NCBI GenBank assembly: GCA_030141605.1
Contig: JAQGDQ010000078.1
Coordinates: forward strand, 310,001 to 374,000
Reading direction: 5' to 3'
Length of the DNA: 64,000 bases
From: Tubiluchus corallicola
Lineage: Eukaryota; Priapulida; Priapulimorpha; Priapulimorphida; Tubiluchidae
The stretch's first letter is position 1. Every line of letters begins with the position of its first letter. Below the pieces are notes generated by a model, which made no database searches, was not told the origin of the DNA, and was given only the letters and a program-made list of their open reading frames with translations. Of the stretch, positions 26,401-38,179 are shown piece by piece. Made by a program: the position numbers and the translations under genes.

Positions 26401-29400
26401 CACCTCATGAAAAATGAACGTACGCTAACCAATGGTCCCTGTCACACAGATTATCCATTTGCCATCTTCTTCCTCCTACCATGGGTTGCCCACCATAAGA
26501 CGTCAGCCAAAAGCCGCAGTAAGGTTCCAATACATCGCTTTGAGCAATTCGTAAGGCGCCTTATATGAGTTTGGCCATTAATTAGCCATAAGACATTTTG
26601 GGTGATTGGTAATGCAGTAATTAGCATGTTTACATTTTTTGCAGTGCACAATTCAATTATGTAATAAGAATGCACAACAGAATGGTCTCGTAAACATGAA
26701 AATGCAATTTTTAAGCACGACATTTTAATAATACTGCAATTTGATACCGGTATTGCCGAAAAGGATTATGTGCAAAATACCTTACTATTTATACAGTGTA
26801 AGAAGTGTACCGCGGATTATCAAATGCACCTTAATGAAGGCACCTCACAGATTATGGATTATGGCTTGCTCCGTACACCAATCTCTGTGCGACAAGGACC
26901 TTATAAAATATTGTTAGAAGATTACTACTGACACAAAGGCCATCCGTTATTTGCATAAAGTACAAGGTTTTTACTTTTTAAAACTATGTTTTCTTATACG
27001 TTGAGAAAAAGTTAGACTAACAATCGACGAAAGTTAGATGAAAAAGAAACCTGAGACAAGTTGGGTTTTGATGAACCAGCAAAATAGCTCCTCTTTTTCC
27101 TCAGTCCGGGATCTCCTGCAGTTAATTGCTCCATGGTTTTTTTACCAACAGTTTCCAGGGCTTCCAAACCAACTTCAACCTGCATTAGAAAACAAAACAG
27201 CAGCTGTTACCTTGCTACTGAACCATCTATGTAACAATGCATTAATGCAGAAAAGCCATTAAACACAATTTCAAGGCATTTAAGTATTAAACTTGCAATA
27301 AGCATGTCGTAATCATGTGCTAGTGTACATTATCAGGCTTACGATCACTGTTACACTTGCTTATAAGTAGCGAATACGAGCAAGTATCTAACTTTACAAG
27401 TACATAAATTAAGCTTAATGGAATTACCATAACGTAAAAAAATAGGTAGTTCAACAAAAAAGACCAAAACGAGAAATTTTGCTACATGAACTGGTAAAGT
27501 TTTACAAGTTTTTGTGACATTACAAAAATTAGCTTCATAGAAGTCAGGCAACAACAGTGCTAGCAAAATTGTTTATTTACATAAAACATGACTAACCGTA
27601 TTTTCAACGATATTACTCAAACCGTGCGTAATTTCACTGAAAAAGCCTTGCTTCACAAAAAATCCTTCTCCACCATCCTTACTAGAATCTTCTTTACATT
27701 CCTCTGCTGGCATTTCAGAAGGTGATGCTGATTCAGGTTCCTCTTTACTAGAGCAATCTAAATTTAGTACAAGAGCTTGAAAATAAGCTGCTTCACTTTG
27801 TGCGACTATTTCTACCTGAACATTACACCTTTAACTCCACAGCCTTATCAAGTCTGTGGTTGTTATATAACTTTGTGTAAATTTATCTCTTTCCAATTGT
27901 TGAAGCTTTGTCCGCAAAATTCTACTTACATGAGAAACCCCTTGCACATGGCATTACGTATATTCGCTTGAGTCACCTTTTTACATACAAAAGTAGCACG
28001 TGACAGTTTAGAATGCCAACTCTTTATTCTCTAAGAGGAAGTCGGATAACATACACAAGAGGAAGGAAGAAAACAGCCTCAGATCTCAAATCACTCTCAG
28101 TCACTCCTTCAAAATCATGCTGCCTCGTCAAAATTATTCATTTAAAGAGTACTACAAACTATACGAGTTCACATCTCCTGATAGCTTCGGAATTACTTTG
28201 CTGAAAAAATATCTTCTGATTCTGCTCAACCATTCCGTGATCAACACAGTCTCCAGTCAACACATTCAGGGGAACAAGTTGTGTAAAATATCCCTTTTGA
28301 ATCTTTGAGTAATTTGGACTGATTGTATATCGAAAAACACTAGTTTACCACATACTCACTAATGCCAGCACCACCACACACATTCCCTCAATCATCACTC
28401 GCCTTCCCATCCCTTTACTCACTCATTCACAACATCACTAGTACGTTTGTACCACTGGGTTTCTTAATTCTGCTATGCTAAGCAATAGACAAAAGACTGT
28501 TCAAAACAGATAGGGGTTTTGAAATCACTGACTTAACAGACATCAAACAAAGCCAATAAACTTGCTTACAAATTTCGTTTCTTAAGCTTGTTAAGTCTTG
28601 GATTATTCAGTACAAGTCCCTAATAAAAGTAGATGGAAAATAAGTATCATTATAACTGCTTTGCCAGCACATGGGTAAAAATCTATAGCATACCACCACG
28701 CAAAAATCAGCTCAATGCAAAGTGGAATTAAGCACATCACCCAAATATTTTCTACAAGTTTAAGTTTAAGACAGCAAGACATTATATACAAGTGCAAGGT
28801 AGTATAATCAATGGTTACCAATGCTTTCAGCTGCATCTGTGGCCTCATCACTATATGCAAGCTCCTCGGGCGAGGGTATGTCAAGACCGTGTTCCACAGT
28901 TTCCAGTACTGCACTCACACCGTGTCCTAGAGTTAAAAATCATTATTTCCATAATTACAAACTGATGATACATTTAGTAATTACAGTGTAATTAAAGTTA
29001 CCTATTTAAATATCATTAATGTCTGCAAAACCATAATTATTACAGAGAAAAATAAATCTCTAAAATGTCCCAGCTCAGGAAGTGAATACCTAAATCGCTG
29101 AACACTAAACCTCTTTTCTCTCCGTTCTGTTTTTCTATTTTAACAATAATAATTAATTTATTGAATATTTAAAATGCATTAACGTTAAAAATGGACAAAT
29201 GCATTTTACATACTTAAAACATTAACACATAAATAGTACACACACAGTAGGCTATTATAAATAAAACTAAAATCGTAATACATGAATATAAAAATCAGCC
29301 GAAATTAAATCCATAAGTCCATATTAAATTTCTAATTAATTAAAAAGCCTTCTTTACAAAAATAAGTTTTAAGGAATGATTTATGTGCATGAATTGGTAA

Positions 29401-31440
29401 ATCACTCCATAATTTTGGTGCCGCTACGCTAAAAACTTTATTAACTTGACTTAAGTTATAGATGGCACAGTTGAGTGGGATGACCATGAATTTAATTTTA
29501 GCCATTGTTCTTTGTAACCTGCAACTGCATTTTAAAAACAAACTTATTACACTGCAATACATTTATATCATTCACCCTCAGGAACCACTTTCCTACTTGG
29601 GCACTAGACCCAGTTGTATTTGTGAGTCGCGCAGATGTGCCATTTTCTGTTTGCTATTTACTAAAAATGAGTTAATCTTTTTAATTTGGAAATAAATGTA
29701 GAAAAATGCTTTGCACTTTTAAACATGTTTAGTCGATATATAATTAGGCACATTGAATAGTGACTGAACAATAATGACAGATTTTAAAGATCTAAATAAA
29801 AAAATTCTTCCAATATTAGTTGCTGAAAAGGCTTTCAAAAAATATCTAAACCGCAGGAAATGCACAGGAAAGCTATAGGAAAATATTTCAAATACTTACC
29901 AACACTTTTTGTGAACGTTGATACACTTGCACTAGCACTGGATAACAACGATGAGCTCCAGCTACCCCATGTACCCCATGACGAAGAACCCTGCTATAAA
30001 AACACGTCTTACTCTACATTATACACTCCTGTTACCTATTATATTATTTTTATAAACTACAAATAATAATTGCTGTTAGCAAATGACTATATAAACAAAA
30101 CGGCTCAAATTAATGAAATGGTAGATTCTAGACTGCAGTTCAGTCAGAACAAATCAGTATTTGAATAACTGTATACCACAGGTAACCACTTGAATTGACG
30201 CAATTATAGTGCATAAATTATTAGGCAAAGACAACACTACTAGACAAAGTTAACAAACATATTATTAGCCAAAACCTTTTTGTCAGCTGCCTCTCCCAAT
30301 TTTTCCAAAACATCATTCTCTCTTTCAGAGGGCAAATCTTTGACTTCCTCTCGATGAAGCCTGCGAGTAGGTGTACTCTCACGTTCAGTTTTAACCTAGA
30401 AAAAACTCAAATGCACTGTGAAATTATTTCAATAGAAAGAAACCATTTCTAAGAAAACAAAATTACACTGCCATATATATCCAAAAAGACATTGATTCAA
30501 TTCTTTAAAGTGTGTTTTCTCTCTTTAATCACTTAATATTAATCTAATTATTAAATATTTAGGATTTTGTTGATTATTGCTATACTTTGACAGTAATAAC
30601 TATTTGTAACACATATTAGTTATTACTGTACATCAGCATGAGTAGAAATAGTAACCATTCAAACCACTAACTAATGCTAATTTCAATGGTACCAATCCAC
30701 CAGACAAAATTAGCGAGGGAACAAAACTAACAGCTGTAGGTTACTAGTACACAGTTTGCTGTAAATACTCTGTGTGAGATTAATTTTGAAATCAATGCGC
30801 ACTATCGAAATTAGTCTGTGTTAGACTAATTTTCCACACAGACTAATAACACCAAACAGTGCAATTAGATTAATTCTGAAGAAGTGGACTGGAGGTTTTT
30901 GTCTACCATATGTTTGTTACTTTCTTCGAAAAATGAGTTAAGGCAGACCTATTTTTAATTTAAGTACTCAACAATACAAACACAAATTTCAGGTGAGATG
31001 GCTTGATAATTTGTAGAAATGAGAAAAATCAAATTGGCAAAAGTGATAATCTTATAGGTTTAAGTAACATAGTTCACGTTACAATGCACAAGTTACTCCA
31101 ATAGAATCTTCAATGCTTCATAATTAAGGCTGACATTAACTAGTCTACAGCATACCTTGTCACCTTCTTCTGCTTCATGACTAGTAGATTTCGCAACCTC
31201 TGTTTGCTCTCCAAATGCATCAATCTGAGTGTCTGTCAGTTCTTGAGTGTCAGTACCGCTTGTAACATCTTTAATCTCTTCAGCTTCACCGTCTGCCTGT
31301 CCAGAGCCATCCACTCCAGATTCTGCTGTACTCAACGAAAAGCCTGGGTCACTTGGTATCACAGTTGGGGAAATTTTCCCTCCATCATCACTGCCCTCAT
31401 CAGCACTTTCAAATTCTGCATCACTCTCTGTATCAGCCAT
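20463..31440 (-). CDS. FAM114A family protein (Noxp20/FAM114A1-FAM114A2 homologue)
   Basis: Twelve coding exons, 5' to 3': 31156-31440, 30276-30395, 29900-29990, 28819-28926, 27597-27757, 27051-27179, 25610-25715, 24702-24863, 23419-23582, 21851-21996, 21414-21486, 20463-20624. All joins are GT-AG and in phase, giving 568 aa, close to the human length. Residues 1-95 are acidic and disordered (MADTESDAEFESADEGSDD). A tryptophan motif WGTWGSW with SSSLLSSASASVSTF (about 136-160) matches the family's WGYWGSW...SLLSSASATV. Then come LEALETVGKKTMEQL, VLREAKEKAEQEAENKK, FLFDEFQGLAHLEALEML, AIKCLAELTAIGMETFHKSG and a C-terminus PLITNVYFEATNSTSYIQDG. The human proteins are cytosolic with Golgi/Rab2-linked roles; molecular function is not settled. 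GTG at 31443 is in frame but ATG at 31440 is the natural start. It represents both vertebrate paralogues equally, so no single symbol is given. Confidence 0.94.
23010..23395 (+). mobile_element. Non-LTR retrotransposon 3' fragment in a FAM114A intron
   Basis: The plus-strand frame reads HPLHEEFNKFLQHKIRSN then RFKFSFVPTSIKAFN, the typical extreme C-terminus of non-LTR RT proteins ('HPLHxxL...RTxRFxxSFIPxxIxxxN'). A polyadenylation-like CAATAAAG and a short ATGTCT tandem tail (near 23378-23392) follow. It ends only about 25 bases from FAM114A exon 23419-23582. Confidence 0.65.
23842..24045. repeat. Degenerate minisatellite in a FAM114A intron
   Basis: Loosely repeated units resembling GCTGCTGCACATTGTTTTATGC recur at roughly 25-30 base spacing (GTTGCACATTATTTTATGC, GTGCAAACTTTATGCGCATTG, CTGCAGTACATTGTATTACGC, CTGCTGCACATTGTTTTTG). 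Unit boundaries are blurred. Confidence 0.65.
25000..25076 (-). repeat. tRNA-like sequence (SINE-type or tRNA pseudogene)
   Basis: Read on the minus strand, ACTGACTTAGGTGTTTAAGGC gives a D-arm/A-box-like part, TCTGTTTTATAAGCAGA forms an anticodon-arm-like hairpin whose loop centre would be TAT, and GGTTCAAATC (25003-25012) is a canonical B box. It is intronic and acceptor-stem pairing is poor, so it is more likely a SINE head than a working gene. Confidence 0.55.
26347..26895. mobile_element. Candidate inverted-repeat DNA transposon in a FAM114A intron
   Basis: The left end ATGTCACACAGAGCAGGACA and the inverse of the right end (CTTGTCGCACAGAGATTGG) share GTCNCACAGAG. Further inside, both ends share AAGCCAT. 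The word GTCACACAGATTAT recurs internally. No coding capacity was seen and the target duplication is unclear. Confidence 0.5.
29332..29565 (-). mobile_element. Non-LTR retrotransposon C-terminal fragment in a FAM114A intron
   Basis: The minus-strand frame reads VNKVFSVAAPKLWSDLPI then SFLKTYFCKEGF, the widespread C-terminal pattern 'RAFSVAAPKLWNxLP...SFKxxLKTxLF' of non-LTR RT proteins. Nothing recognisable precedes it. Confidence 0.72.
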
Positions 31441-31477
31441 CACTGGAAAAGTGTATCCTTAATGGCATATTTAACGA

Positions 31478-32340
31478 ATGATGCCCTGTTATAGTGGCAT
31501 CCCCCAAGGAACCATGAGTGGCCTATGCTGCCTTTTGATCATTATTTTTGATATCACTGATTGTATTTCCCCAGGCACTAACATCCCTTTATTTGTTGAC
31601 GATTTAAAGTCCTTTTGTGTGATCTTGATTGTTACATTTTACAACATGAACATGACTTGGATGAAATTTTAGGCAGGTGCAACAAATGGTTGATCGTCCT
31701 TAAACCTGATAAATGGGCTTTACTTAAAATACGGTCTACATCTACGACACCTTACTTTCTAAACAATGTACAAATAGCAGGAAAAAGTTGTATCACAGAC
31801 TTGGGAGTAATGACTTCCAACAACCTAAAATGAAATTCTCGTGTGAATCATATAATTGCAAAAGCAAATCGCAATATTGATATATCAAGAAATGCAGCTG
31901 TTATTCTTCTTCTCTATAAAGTTGCAGTTCCACCCAATTTTTGCACACGCGTCGATTGTATGGTCACCATAGTATGCTACTCTCAAGAATGCTCTTGGAA
32001 GAACTCGGTGATAGATGTACTTGTCTTGTTATTGACATGGATCCCACTTCAATTGCTACTCAGGAGCAAAAGCATGAGACTGCAGACCTTGTGAACTGCT
32101 TCAAAATAATTAGTGGAAATACAGTTCTGACAGAAATAGACTTTTATTCCAAGCTTCACAGATTTCATCGTAGTAACAAGTCCAAGTTATTTGTGCAACC
32201 AGCTAGAACCATTCAGCTCATTTCTTCGAGCATCAAATCTCACATCTTACATCATCAATCATCAGTGCTTCATCAGACGACAGCTTTAAAAGGCATTTGA
32301 GAAGGATCGTTTGCAGATAGTTACCAGCTAACCTTGAATA
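31478..32340 (+). mobile_element. Non-LTR reverse-transcriptase fragment abutting the FAM114A start
   Basis: Plus-strand broken frames give SGIPQGTMSGLCC (31493-31530), an IIFDITDCI segment, a catalytic box decayed to FVDDLKSF (31590-31615, normally YADDLK), CNKWLIVLKPDK, ITDLGVMTSNNL (31796-31830), and a C-terminal part VNCFKIISGNTVLTEIDF (32080-32145). Stops interrupt the series. Its 5' end lies about 40 bases upstream of the FAM114A start codon, on the opposite strand. Confidence 0.78.
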
Positions 32341-33015
32341 AGGTATTCTTGGACAGAATTCTTCACAACAAGATACAATTAAATTTCAATTTCAGTTGAG
32401 TTTACTAATACTGCATTCAAGTACGTTGACAATATAATAAAAACAAGGTAATACAAGCATACAAGGTATTATATGACAAAAACTGATGTACTGTGAAAAA
32501 ACTTTCACAAAAACAAATAAGCAGCTTCAAATGAAGCCTAATCCATTAAGATAGGTGATATGGTAATACTTCATACATATAATACACACAAGGTATATTA
32601 CACATAGTTATTTCCTTGAGATTACAACTTATAAGTCTGTTTTAATCATTTGTTTATAATAACAGTACAGAATTATGAAAAATGTGAAAAAAGGACTTTC
32701 ACTAATGCAAACTTTATTAGTTTGAATAAATGCACATTGATAATTTATTGTTTCTCACAAGATAATCTGACGATGAAAAAAATTCCAATCAAAAAAGGAC
32801 TAGATATTAAATTTTGTAAATAATACAATACTGATAGTGTTTAACATGGTGCCAGCCAGCTTAGCATGTTTTTTGTTTAAGTGATTATTTGAGCGCTTCT
32901 TTTTTCAAAACATTTTGTGAAAAATTCTCCAAGTAAATTTATGTCCATTATATTTTCTCTATTGCATTGATAATCCATGATAAAAATAATTATACATGTG
33001 TTCATTATTGTTCAA

Positions 33016-34355
33016 CAGTAAGTTGCTAACAGTAAGTTTTTTAAAATTATTTTTTTATAAATAGGAAGTATGTTACAACTTTTCCTTACAGAAGTATGTG
33101 TATAAAGGATGCATCTAATGCAATTTGACGCTACAATCTACATAGCCCATGAAAATGTCCAAACTACAAAAAATTATTTAGAAGAAGATATAAAAAATAT
33201 AAATATGGCATTTAGTCATTACAAGCTAAACATGAATAATGACAAAACAGAATTCATCATCAACCACTTTGACAATAGATAATGCTGTAATCAAACAAAC
33301 TAACAATGTTAAATTCCTGGGCATACAAGTAGACAATAATCTTTCATGGGATGAACACTTTAATAACATATACACAAAAATGGTATATGTCATATCTCCG
33401 ACAAGTTAAAGGGCAACTAACAAAGGAAACTAAAACACTAATATATAAAACTTTAGTTCTACCACACTTCTTATATGGATGTACGCTACTTCAAAAAACC
33501 AAAAGAGAAAATTACTTAAAATTAAATCTCCTTCAAAACTATGCGTTGAGATAGATAGCTGGGTACTCATACAAACATAAGGCAGGTAGACAAAAATTCA
33601 AAGCTTCAACAACTAACCTGAGAAAAACTTTAAAATTCCCAATCATTGGAGCACACAAAGAATATTTTACTCTGCTTTTTATATTTAAATACATTAACAA
33701 CATCAGCAAACCATTCCAGAATAACAGATTTACCTTTTTTCCAAATCCTATCATTAATTCCAGAACAAGCAATCTAAAACAAATTAGGACAAATACCCAC
33801 TATGGAACAAACTCTGTAATCAAACAAGCAATTTTACTTTGGAATTCTCTACCATTACAGGTTAAACAAATCAAGTCCCTATCAGCATTTAAAACAAAAT
33901 TAAAATCACTAATATTAACCAGATATGAAATACCATCACACCAGTACGACAACATACACACTAATTCAGAATTCATATACCCACAGCCATATTAATTAAA
34001 TCATAATTTGTTTTTTTTGTGTATGGTTGTAAATATGTTTGATTTTATTCGTCATTACTGTACAGTAGTTTAGATTGCACTGACGCATTTGCCTTCAGCA
34101 GTGTAAGTTTTTATTAACTAACACTGATTGATTTATGTAAAGTTTTTAAGAGTCTAATCTCTGTAAAGAGTCTAATCTCTGTAAAGTTTTTATCAGTGAT
34201 TATCAATGTTTTAATGGCAAATAAAGATTATTATATATATATATATATATCTTTCTATTGTACTGTATTTGTAGCCCTTTTCAGCGCTATTTCTGATCTG
34301 GGCGATGTGAGAATGCTAAAAATGTTAAAAAAGAACCACCTAAACTGCAATCTAG
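33016..34355. mobile_element. Family M1 DNA transposon, copy 3, split by a retroelement
   Basis: The left piece (33016-33118) carries ATAAATAGGAAGTATG and AAAGGATGCATCT. The right piece (34249-34355) resumes at TTTCTATTGTACTG and carries TTTCTGATCTGGGCGATGTG, ending AACCACCTAAACTGCAATC. Joined, the two parallel copy 1. The true left terminus is missing. The intervening 33119-34248 is described separately. Confidence 0.82.
33119..34248 (+). mobile_element. 5'-truncated non-LTR retrotransposon inserted in M1 copy 3
   Basis: Plus-strand frames begin just before the RT D-loop region (ATIYIAHENVQ) and continue MAFSHYKLNMNNDKTEF, NVKFLGIQVDNNLSWDEHF, LVLPHFLYGCTL, GAHKEYFTLLFIFKYI and IKQAILLWNSLPLQVKQIKS. 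These are in order but with frameshifts and stops. The 3' end is an AT dinucleotide tail (34231-34248) after AAATAAAGATTATT. Both edges fall inside M1 sequence. Confidence 0.82.
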
Positions 34356-34625
34356 CCTTCATTTTTAGTTGCAAAGTTACATCTTGGCAAGAACAGATAG
34401 GGCCTGGATTGTGCTGCTATACTTGCCCCTCTCTAAATCAAATTAATAATGTTGTGTAGGAAAGTCCTCGCAAGCACATGTCTGCCCACACCTACGAACC
34501 GCATTAATCAGAACAATCATAGCTAACTAGGTCACTAAATAAAAGTAAAAAACTAAAAATTAATGTAAAAACAGAAATCTACTAACGTAAACAGAACTCA
34601 TGCAGACACCTCTTTAAAAACTTAT

Positions 34626-35537
34626 GTTGGGAGCCGTTTGGACCACTGCGCCAAGTAGACCAAATGGTCTACTTGGGCTGCCCAAGTAGGACACTAGAGA
34701 CAGGTCGTGAATTCAGTCGTTAAGTGTACTGACACCGTCCGTTGTGCTCGTTTATGTAATAATAATAATTAAAAACGTTAATACACGTTGAATAATTTAT
34801 TATACATCTAATAAAATAAAAGAATTTTATTCTGAGCTGGTAGAACGGACAATATTAAATTTGGTTTCGATATTAATGTTGTTGAAGTGAAAAAAACCCA
34901 CTTTTTCACAATTTAATTAAACATTTGTTTAAGGTATATCATTTTTGATTTTGTCTCACTTCACAAACAGGTGACCCGTTTCACTACCTCTTGGGTAAAT
35001 AATTGTTTTCTTATAAGTAAATGTTCTAGCGATCTATGTGTCCTACATGGGCTAGCGAGCCATGTAGGACAGTGCCCTACATGTTACAATACTACTGATA
35101 ATATTAAAACTAATTATCCTTTTCTTAAATGTTAAAAATTACTTTTTGGTGTTGTGAAGGCTTAACAGCATCTGTCTCATTTTTAAATTTGCAATTATTT
35201 CTGTAATAACTGTGTGCAGAATTTCTCTCTTTAAAGCATTAGATACTAGGTTTAATGTTATGATATATTAATGGAGTTAATCATAATGATGAAATTATTG
35301 TAAGAAATGCATTTGTAAATTGCCAAGGAATATCCATTTCTAAAAGAAATTTTGTTTTATGCTTTATTATGTCATAACAATACTTATAAACAATGGTAAT
35401 ATAAACTGGAAACAAGTTTTGCCAGAGCAAGTTTCTCGACAAAAATCGCTAGTGTCCTACTTGGGCTGCCCATGTAGGACACTACTTTTAGCGCATCAAG
35501 TGGTCTACTTGGCGCAGTGGTCCAAACGGCTCCCAAC
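34626..35537. mobile_element. Inverted-repeat DNA transposon, family M2, copy 1 (912 bp)
   Basis: The termini are GTTGGGAGCCGTTTGGACCA and its exact inverse, extending through ACTGCGCCAAGTAGACCA. ACTTAT flanks both ends (34620-34625 and 35538-35543). Inside each end lies a near-perfect palindrome of the type CTACTTGGGCTGCCCAAGTAG. A further inverted pair, CCTACATGGGCTAGCGAGCC / CCATGTAGGAC, lies near 35043-35072. No transposase is encoded. Confidence 0.93.
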
Positions 35538-35800
35538 ACTTATACACTTTGCAGACACCAGGTGGCGCAAACAGAAAGATCAAAGTTTCTGTTATTGCTA
35601 ATTCGCTCAACGCGAAAAAGCGAAAATATAAGTTTTTATTGTTGAGAACAGAATTCGGTAATAAACATTTTCACTGATTTTCGCAGATACACCTACACTA
35701 TATCCGTATATCTAATTCGTGTAGTTAATGTGCTTCTGGGTCCTTCTGTTTTAGTTAGTTTTTTACTTTAGGTTTTACAGCGTACAGATGCATATATATG

Positions 35801-36566
35801 TTAGGCGTCGAGTAAACCACTACTAGCCTAAGTTACCCTAAGTAGGACAATTGGCGTACATGGGCTAGCCTAAGTAGGACGCGTCGTACACGGACTGCCC
35901 AAGTAGGACAATAGAGATAGGTCGCGAATTGAGTCGTTAAGCGTACTGGCACTGTCCGTTTATGTAAAACTAATAATATTAATAAATAAAAAACGTCAAT
36001 ACATGTTGAATAATTTATTATCCATCTGATAAAATAAAAGAATTTTATTCTGAGCTAGAAGAATTAATATTTGCCAATATTAATCTTCTCTGAAGTGAAA
36101 TAAGTGCACTTTTTAGGCGATTCAACATTTTCATAAGGTATATCATTTTTTTATTTTGTCTTGTTTCACAGACAGGTGATCCTTTTCACTCGCTCTTGGA
36201 CAAATAATTGTTCTCTACTAAGTAAACGGGTTAACGAGTTATGTGCCCTAACATAGTTTTTCTCTTTAAAGCATTAGATACTTAGTTAAATGTTATGATG
36301 ATATTAATGGAGCTAATAATAATGAAGATATTGTTGTAAAAAATACATTTGTAAATTGTCAAGGACTATCCATCATTATTATAAAGTTACTTTTTTCTAA
36401 AACAAATTTAGTTTTATGTTTTATTATGTCATAAACCTCGATTCTCGACAGAAATCGCCAGGGTCTTACTTGGGCTGCCCATGTACGACACTGCTTTTCC
36501 GCAAATTTAGCACATGCGTTTTACCGGAAGTGACCTATTTTGGCTAGTTGATTACTCGGCACCCTA
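35801..36566. mobile_element. Related inverted-repeat transposon, family M2, copy 2
   Basis: The outer ends TTAGGCGTCGAGTAAACCAC and the inverse of GGCTAGTTGATTACTCGGCA pair imperfectly. Internal sequence (GGACTGCCCAAGTAGGACAA, GATAGGTCGCGAATTGAGTCG, AAAATAAAAGAATTTTATTCT, CTTACTTGGGCTGCCCATGTA) is homologous to copy 1, but the outer terminal repeat differs from it. An AT tract (36565-36592) adjoins. Confidence 0.75.
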
Positions 36567-36592
36567 CATATATATATATATATATATATATA

Positions 36593-38179
36593 TGTACTTA
36601 ATTTTTCACAAATCACCTTAGAGTACAGTTTTACTTGAGTGTCGAAAAGTTGTAAAAGCTGCGTGAATAAATGAAGTTGTTCTTACTATTTTCTGTAAAT
36701 AACAGTGCTGCTTTAAACTTAGATTTATTTCGGTCAGCAAACATGAAAGTACTGAACAACAAAATTTTCAAATTAGATAAATCTTGTGATTAAATAATAA
36801 ATCTACAGTTAAGTTTTCTAAATCAGTCTTTTGCTTAAAGCAATCGATCTACAGTAGTAATAGTAATATAGTAATAGTAATACAGTAATAATACTGTTAC
36901 GCTTTCAGCTTGTTCAAAATCTATTGCAACTAAACAACTTCATGACAAAAGACAATATATTGGTGCACAGTTGCATGCCTTACTATACGTTATTAGCTGT
37001 AACTGTACTATATGTTACTTACTGCACTGATCATGCCGGGAGTTCTGGCTGTCAGTTCAATAACCAGAGCAGGGCAGTTTCACTTGTAGCAAAGATTGCA
37101 TACCTATACAAATTTCTTAATGTCTTAACGCATTTGAACAGCTGTCAAATGTACAAACTTAGAGTGATTTGAATGCTTCTTGCAAAATTTTGTGCAGAAA
37201 TGAATGCTCTACAGTTTTTATGTTGAACAATTTTAGATACAAGCTATCACTGCGAATCAGAAGATTTTTTGCAAACTTTTCGAATTAACCTGCTAAATAC
37301 TCAATTGAATAAAAAATATAAAAATGAAATTTAGAATGCTAGAAAGGTAATTTAATTCCCTTGCGGAAAATATATAGGTTTACGCTAGTAGTTCATACAG
37401 TTAGGCCAATATGGGCAGTTGTATCCGAAGATGACAAACCACCATAATATACATAGTCGTTAAGGAATTAAGTCTTGGACAGTTTTTTCTGTTGTGTTTT
37501 GTTTCTCTCGGAAGGCTTGTAGAGAAAACCAGAAAACACGTCATCAAATTAAACTAGTTTATTAAGAGAGATTTCTACAACACAAAAGTATGAAGGAACA
37601 CAAAATGATTACACTAAACGTGAAAATCTGGAAAACGTTTGAGTGTATCTGAAAATGTAAGTATACAAGAGAATATGTAAGTGGCGTCCGTGTGTCTGCC
37701 ACTCAGCGGCCTGCTTCGTAAGACGATTATTCCAACGGAACATTCTGCAATGTTCTATGTAATTCTAATAGATGCCAGCGATCTCCACAACAATTTCAAA
37801 ATCTTTTCCTGGTGCAGTTGTTAGTGCATTTACAACATCTGCTATGCACTGCTGTCAGCAATTTCTAAGATTAGCCACTCGTAGAAAAAATTTAATATGA
37901 GTACTGGATTCCTTATAGTTACTGCTAACCTAAATTTGACAGCTACACTTAAGTGACTTTGCATTGTAAATTCTTGTAGATGATGTGGACTATTGGCATA
38001 TATGAAGTGTAATGTTCAACGTGAGTACATGTAAAATTGTGCTGGCAAGACTGATAATTCACACAGATGTCTTTTCATAATCTTTTTCATCTTTCTAGAA
38101 ACAGTGATGTACTAAAATTTGTTAATTAAATACTGTAGCTACCTAACAAGATTTTCAAGGGAAAAGCAAGAGCTACAAA
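36593..38179. other. Intergenic region upstream of ZMAT2
   Basis: There is a short AGTAAT-type tract at 36850-36890 and a few open frames with no recognisable similarity. No promoter motif could be assigned with confidence. Confidence 0.5.

Noticed and set aside
37456-37760. Possible solo LTR with TGTCCAAG-type end on the minus strand
   Set aside because: No matching second end, target duplication or second copy could be found in the window.
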